NCBI GenBank assembly: GCA_001931905.2 | Contig: MSJI02000090.1 | Span: 1 to 23,208 of the forward strand | Origin: Cladosporium sp. IMV 00045 | Lineage: Eukaryota > Ascomycota > Dothideomycetes > Cladosporiales > Cladosporiaceae | Direction of reading: 5' to 3' | DNA length: 23,208 nt | In this document: in pieces, positions 19,273-23,208 of the stretch | Layout of the letters: each line of letters starts with the position of its first letter | Numbering within the stretch: the first letter of the stretch is position 1 | The notes under the pieces: generated by a model | What the model saw: the letters and a program-made list of their open reading frames with translations, nothing else | The model's database searches: none | What the model was told of the DNA's origin: nothing | Translations under genes and position numbers: made by a program

Positions 19273-21251
19273 TTATCCGTGTACAGCATCCTCCAGGGAG
19301 TCTTCATTCAATGTTGAACGTATTGCACGGTGGGGCCATGATTTCAACACCGCCAACGCGTACCGAGTTGATCCTGTGCTTGCGCAAGCGTGCAATATGC
19401 GAGTGACAAAGTGGCCAGTCCCAAAGCAGTCGGAAGCCTTTTCAAATAGCTGAACCAGAACCGTGTCGCATGCAGACACAAAATCAATGTCTTCCTTGCT
19501 GCATGGCCGGTATCTTTGGTTTCTTAAAAAGGTTGCGAAGTCATCTTCTGCAATCGCACAGCCTGCCTGTGTTTCATGGAGAAGATACACATAGCGTATC
19601 TTACGCAGATCGCTGAGGAACTCCTTGTCTGTAAAATGCGCTGGGGATTGTTCATGTATGGTGGAGGAAATCTTGGGGTTGTCGCGTAGGAAGTCGGCTA
19701 CAGTGCGGTGAAGAAATCGAACGTCCCATCGCATCTCCGAATACCACGCCCGGCTATTGTTTCTTCCACGCTTGTCAACCATGACTAAGATGTCCTTGCA
19801 AGATTCTTCGAGAAAGCCTCTCGTTGGTGCTACCATTCGTTGTACGTCCTCACGGGAATTCCAGCGGCCACTGTGATCCTTCCATGAGAAGCCAGGCTTG
19901 AGATGCCCGCCTCTCAACAGCCAGAAGTTGAGGAATGAGTCAGGACATGGTTTCAGCTCGTCTTGGTCATCTCTTGACGTAGATTTGGCAATGGCAAGGG
20001 CTAATCTGAGTGTGGCGGCAGTGTCAATGTCGCTCTGGCTGGTCTTCGTAATACGATCCAAGACAAATTGTTCGAAATAGCGGTCTAGGCCCACAGGGAA
20101 TCTGGCAAGGGTGTTCCTCAATTGTTGGAAACTGCGACCCTTGCGTAGTTCGCTAGAAAGCTCGTTCAGCAGGAGCTCGATCCAGAGGAAGACACCTTCC
20201 GCGGCTCGCACTAATTCACTCAAGAATTCTTGCGATTCAGTCGTCTTGTCGCGAAATTCGACACATAGGTGATTACTTGAGCTGGCATGGATCAGTCGGC
20301 TCTCAACATACAACTCCATATCCATGTACGTCAACCGATCCAAGAACAGAGTCCGCGTCGGAGGAAACCTGGAGGTGAACGACTCCCAAGGTCGACAGCT
20401 GATACATAGCTTGACATTGGGCAGACGCGAGATCTTTGAAATCTCGGCTGCAATAGTTTCGGGGCGATTTTGCGGTTCGCACTCGTCAAGCGCATCAACA
20501 AGCAGAAAGAACTTCCTTGTCGCGCCAGAGGTGAGGCGGGCCAACATCTGATGCAAGTCATCGCAGTTCCAGGCACGGCGGCTGTTATTCGAAAACCAAC
20601 TTGATCCACATGCGTACTTGATCAGATCAAAGCCCCCGTCATTTTCACATCCCGCCACGGATTGTAGAAGAGTGGAGAAGGCTTCGTAACATGCCCTCAC
20701 ATGACTTCTGCATCGGGGTTCCCAAAATCCAGAAGTAGTGTTCGCTGCGTACAACTTTCTTCCCATTAGCCCACCTCACCAACGCTTGATCAATTCTCGA
20801 CTCGGTTATTGCTAAGAACTTCCTGTGGTTTCGCAAGGGTTAGTGACAGGTTGTTGCACTGCGGAAAGTCTTAAGCATACATGAGTGTGGACTTCCCAGA
20901 CCCAGGTTTTCCCATGAAGCAGAATAAACCATCCTCGTCACATTCTAACCAACGCGTGAAGCCTATGTCAATCGTTGTCGATTGGGTAAGCACCTTTCCG
21001 TTATACACATCTTTGTTGGTCACGAACTCCATCTCTTCTTCTGCGAGCGCCCATTTGAAGGTTCCGTTCTCGGCTTCGGTCAGAGTGTCTCTGCGATCGT
21101 CCATTCCGGGGTATTCGAGGCTCTCAAGGATTGAAAGTAGCGTTCGCTCATCGGATGTTGGCCCAAAGTTGTAGTTGTTGCCCTGATGGCTACGGCCGCC
21201 GAAGTTGAATATGGGCCCGTATCGGTTCCCATGGCGAGATGCTTCTGCCAT
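19273..21251 (-). CDS. NACHT/P-loop portion of the NLR locus (possible stand-alone gene model)
   Basis: If the locus is expressed, this is the nucleotide-binding part. The N-terminus (residues 7-30) is rich in Gly, Asn and aromatic residues, followed by a linker and the Walker A motif GKPGSGKST at 114-122. The Walker B-like VDALDE is encoded at about 20482-20499. The frame change near 20660-20690 could in principle be bypassed by a 48-nt intron (GTGAAA...ATCAAG), which joins in frame, but that removes a segment (LIKYACGSSWF) that looks like conserved coding sequence. It is the same locus as the pseudogene entry, kept separate because an annotator may model it as an intact gene. Confidence 0.45.
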
Positions 21252-22651
21252 GATTCGGCGGCTTCAAAAGCTTTTGTTCCTTTGGCTGTGGCTAGCGTTG
21301 GAACCAGTATGTTTGCACTTTGAGAGAATTGTCTATGAAGTGATCATATCGAACACTAGTAGACAGCCTCCAGACATCAGGCTGAGGCCAGGCTGACGCT
21401 CGACCCTGATGCCGTGCCACCTCCAGGGCCATGCAGGCGCATCACTAGCGCTTTGTCAGCCTACATGTGGCGCTTCTTCAGCTGTGAGTGTTGAGCAGTC
21501 TTTGCAGCATTCATTAGCCAAACGCTTCTATATGTCTTTCTTGCTGTGAGTGCGTTCAGCGACTCGCACGTGCATGATAGCATTTCGTGGTACGTCATTA
21601 CATGATGTAAATCCTGCGCTTCAGAAGAATAGCTGCGATGCATCGCATCCTATCTGTCAGTTGACGACTTCTCGTAGGCGAAGTACGTAGGCCCATTTTT
21701 ACCGTCAGTCTGTTGGTCGGTCTCTTCACACGATGTCCCTACGCGCAACAGGATCCATGGCTGCCAACGGAGCCCATGATTCAAGGATTATTTAGTGACC
21801 TCAGCTGATCACGCTGCTGTACTCGCCTAACTGGACTGTTGATGCCAGAACATCTCGAAAGATGGGCCGGACACAGCCTTATGAGACTCGACCTCTTTTG
21901 GTGATGCCCGACTGGTAGGTATGCGGTCTCTATAAAGGAGAACTGAAGTTGCGATTCTTGGCTCAGCCCTAACCTTCTATTTGCTGCGTGGACTCCCATT
22001 TGATGATAAATTGCAAAAGTTTGAGCAGTCATGAAGCGAGTTTTCTCATCCCTTCATGACTCAATTGTGATGTTTATAGGCGAGATCCACTACTGTACTA
22101 CAGTAGTCGGCGGAAGCACCGGGTCGCAACGGTGACGTGCATAGCAAGAACTTGGCGAGGTCGAGCCTCGGTTGTCTTGTTCATGCCATCGAATCAATGA
22201 ATTGTCAGAGAATTCCACCAAGACTGATGAGTCTGAGGTTTGGCATACTATATCCTTGCCAATGTGATGAGAACGAAAAATTGTATAGACATGTTGCAGT
22301 ACGAGCATCACATCTTTCGATACAACTCTCTGTCGATCCACATCGACATTCACAACGACTATAAACTTTCCATTTAGCGAGAGAACTCGCTCGGCTTTCG
22401 TCATGGATATCCAAGAAAATTCCCCGATGGTCCTCGATGTCCACAACTTGGGAATGACAAACGCTATCCATCTCACGATGAAGGGTTGGCGATGACAGTA
22501 GGTATAATAACTGGGGTCTCGCGCTCACTGTAGTTAAGTAGTCTTTTTCACTCAGCCAAAAGCTTCTTAAACCATTCTTCACAAACCACCCAAGATACGA
22601 ACCAACTCGGTCCCCAAATATCAACATATTTATTTCAACCACAACATCACC
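21252..22651. other. Gene-poor spacer between the NLR locus and the lipocalin gene
   Basis: No ORF with recognisable similarity. The left end is the presumed promoter of the NLR locus and about 22500-22651 is the promoter/leader of the lipocalin gene. A 19-base perfect palindrome lies at 22089-22107. No transposon, tRNA or tandem repeat was identified. Confidence 0.5.
22089..22107. repeat. 19-bp perfect palindrome
   Basis: ACTACTGTA, a central C, then TACAGTAGT: 9-bp arms in perfect inverted repeat. It could be a dimeric transcription factor site or a small hairpin. Confidence 0.8.
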
Positions 22652-23208
22652 ATGCGTTTCAACACTGCCTCCGCATCCCTTGCGTTTGCCGTAGTCGCCT
22701 CCGCAGCAAACAACACCACCGCAGTAGAGCTCAACGCCGTCCCTTCCAGCTGGGACGGTGAGTGCTTCTACCCTAAAGCCGACATTGGTTTCCAACTGGA
22801 GCCCTACCTTGGAAAATGGTACCAAGTCGCCGGCACTGTGGCTCCTTTTACCGCAGCCTGCAAGTGCATTCAGGCTGAGTACTCTTTGAACGTTCGCGGT
22901 CCCAATTCTTGAGCGTGGAAGAGAAGATGTTGTTCAATGCTGACGCACGACGACAGGACAACGGCACCGTCTTCGTGAACAACACCTGCCAGGCCGAGGG
23001 CCGCCCGATCAACATCCAGGGCACGGCGGCTCCTGCAAACCCGACTTACGGCGCTGCTGGTGTCTTCCAGGTCCAATTCCCCGGCCAGCCTGGTCCGGAC
23101 TGCCCTGGTCCCAACTACATTGTGCAAGGTAAGAGGGTCTCACGAAGGACGCTGGACAAGGATCTCTCAGAGCTAATGCATTCCAGACTACACCGGCGAC
23201 TTCGCAAT
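22652..23208 (+). CDS. Secreted lipocalin-like protein (partial, C-terminus off the right edge)
   Basis: Lipocalin/apolipoprotein D-Blc type protein, a beta-barrel binder of small hydrophobic ligands; ligand unknown. The N-terminus MRFNTASASLAFAVVASAAN is a signal peptide with probable cleavage near residue 19, so it is secreted. The lipocalin signature is LEPYLGKWYQVAGT (49-62, G-x-W), followed by ACKCIQAEYSLN and NGTVFVNNTCQAEG, matching the second and third strands. Exons are 22652-22891, 22957-23128 and 23187 onward. Intron 1 (65 nt) ends in GCTGAC...CGACAG, but its donor would be the weak GTTCGC; the join EYSLN|DNGTVFV is what supports it. Intron 2 (58 nt) is GTAAGA...CTAAT...TTCCAG and gives IVQ|DYTGDFA. 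Cys residues (C38, C70, C72 and later ones) suggest disulfides. N-glycosylation sites are present (NNTT, NNTC). Confidence 0.85.

Larger units (their letters stand above)
18235..21251 (-). pseudogene. NACHT-type STAND/NLR protein with C-terminal ZZ-like zinc finger, apparently interrupted
   Basis: A fungal NOD-like receptor locus; relatives act in non-self recognition and incompatibility. Exon 1 is 21251-20881; a 58-nt intron (GTATGC...CACAG) joins STLM to KFLAITES. The reading frame then encodes the conserved GTPMQKSCEGMLRSLL block, but continuing similarity switches to the +1 frame at about 20660-20690. That second frame holds the Walker B-like FFLLVDALDE, the CISCRPWESF block, EGVFLWIELLLNEL and FLHRTVADFL, all standard for fungal NACHT proteins (DUF7791-type). 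It stops at a TAA (19273-19275). The same frame resumes immediately and stays open to 18235, carrying the GGDPNG/GANPK segment and a zinc finger that belong to the C-terminus of this class. One frame change and one stop therefore separate the locus from a full-length protein of roughly 980 aa. Sequencing error or an unusual intron are alternatives. Confidence 0.6.

Noticed and set aside
20600..20720. A 48-nt intron (GTGAAA...ATCAAG) rescuing the NLR frame
   Set aside because: It joins in frame and has a CTGAT branch-like element, but donor and acceptor are weak and it would delete sequence resembling the conserved NACHT segment. Kept as an alternative, not as the primary reading.
22205..22825. 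A 206-codon minus-strand ORF
   Set aside because: Its start lies antisense to lipocalin exon 1, and the rest has no recognisable domain.

Overview
This is a gene-dense stretch of a filamentous ascomycete (Pezizomycotina) nuclear genome. The evidence is the intron style (53-124 nt, GTRNGN donors, CTRAY-like branch points, YAG acceptors), a lone dispersed 5S rRNA gene, and protein families such as argB OTCase and a fungal NACHT/NLR. A Dothideomycete is my best guess from the protein flavour, but the sequence alone does not prove it.

Layout, left to right. (1) 1-2100 (-): GUT2-type mitochondrial FAD glycerol-3-phosphate dehydrogenase, cut by the left edge. (2) About 1.7 kb without a recognisable gene, with pyrimidine-rich tracts. 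(3) 3798-4703 (-): classical SDR oxidoreductase, three exons, Thr in the catalytic Ser position. (4) 5551-6072 (-): small unrecognised Cys/His-rich protein. (5) 6469-7862 (-): FMN-dependent 2-hydroxyacid oxidase / lactate-2-monooxygenase-like enzyme, three exons, ending in the peroxisomal signal SKL. (6) 8953-9071 (+): 5S rRNA. (7) 9419-11592 (-): seven-exon KH-domain RNA-binding protein of the KHDC4/BLOM7 type with a 22-nt microexon. (8) 11955-13017 (+): ILV6, regulatory subunit of acetolactate synthase. (9) 13301-14404 (-): ornithine carbamoyltransferase (argB). (10) 14900-17624 (+): large single-pass membrane protein of the DUF3712/Tag1 kind. (11) 18235-21251 (-): a NACHT-type STAND/NLR with a C-terminal ZZ-like zinc finger, interrupted by a frame change and an in-frame TAA, probably a pseudogene. 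(12) 22652-23208+ (+): secreted lipocalin, cut by the right edge.

Functional themes. Several products act in mitochondria (GUT2, ILV6, OTCase) and one is probably peroxisomal. ILV6 and argB are convergent amino-acid biosynthesis genes. The argB upstream region carries a perfect Gcn4/CpcA (cross-pathway control) heptamer. Two gene pairs share divergent promoters (KH protein/ILV6 and argB/Tag1-like). The region right of about 17.6 kb is accessory in character: a degraded NLR, long empty spacers and a secreted protein. The observations I consider most worth following are the PTS1 codons of the hydroxyacid oxidase overlapping a perfect GTAAGT splice donor (possible dual targeting) and the NLR locus with its two lesions, Gly/Asn-rich N-terminus and ZZ finger. 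I found no clear evidence for a wholly new system.
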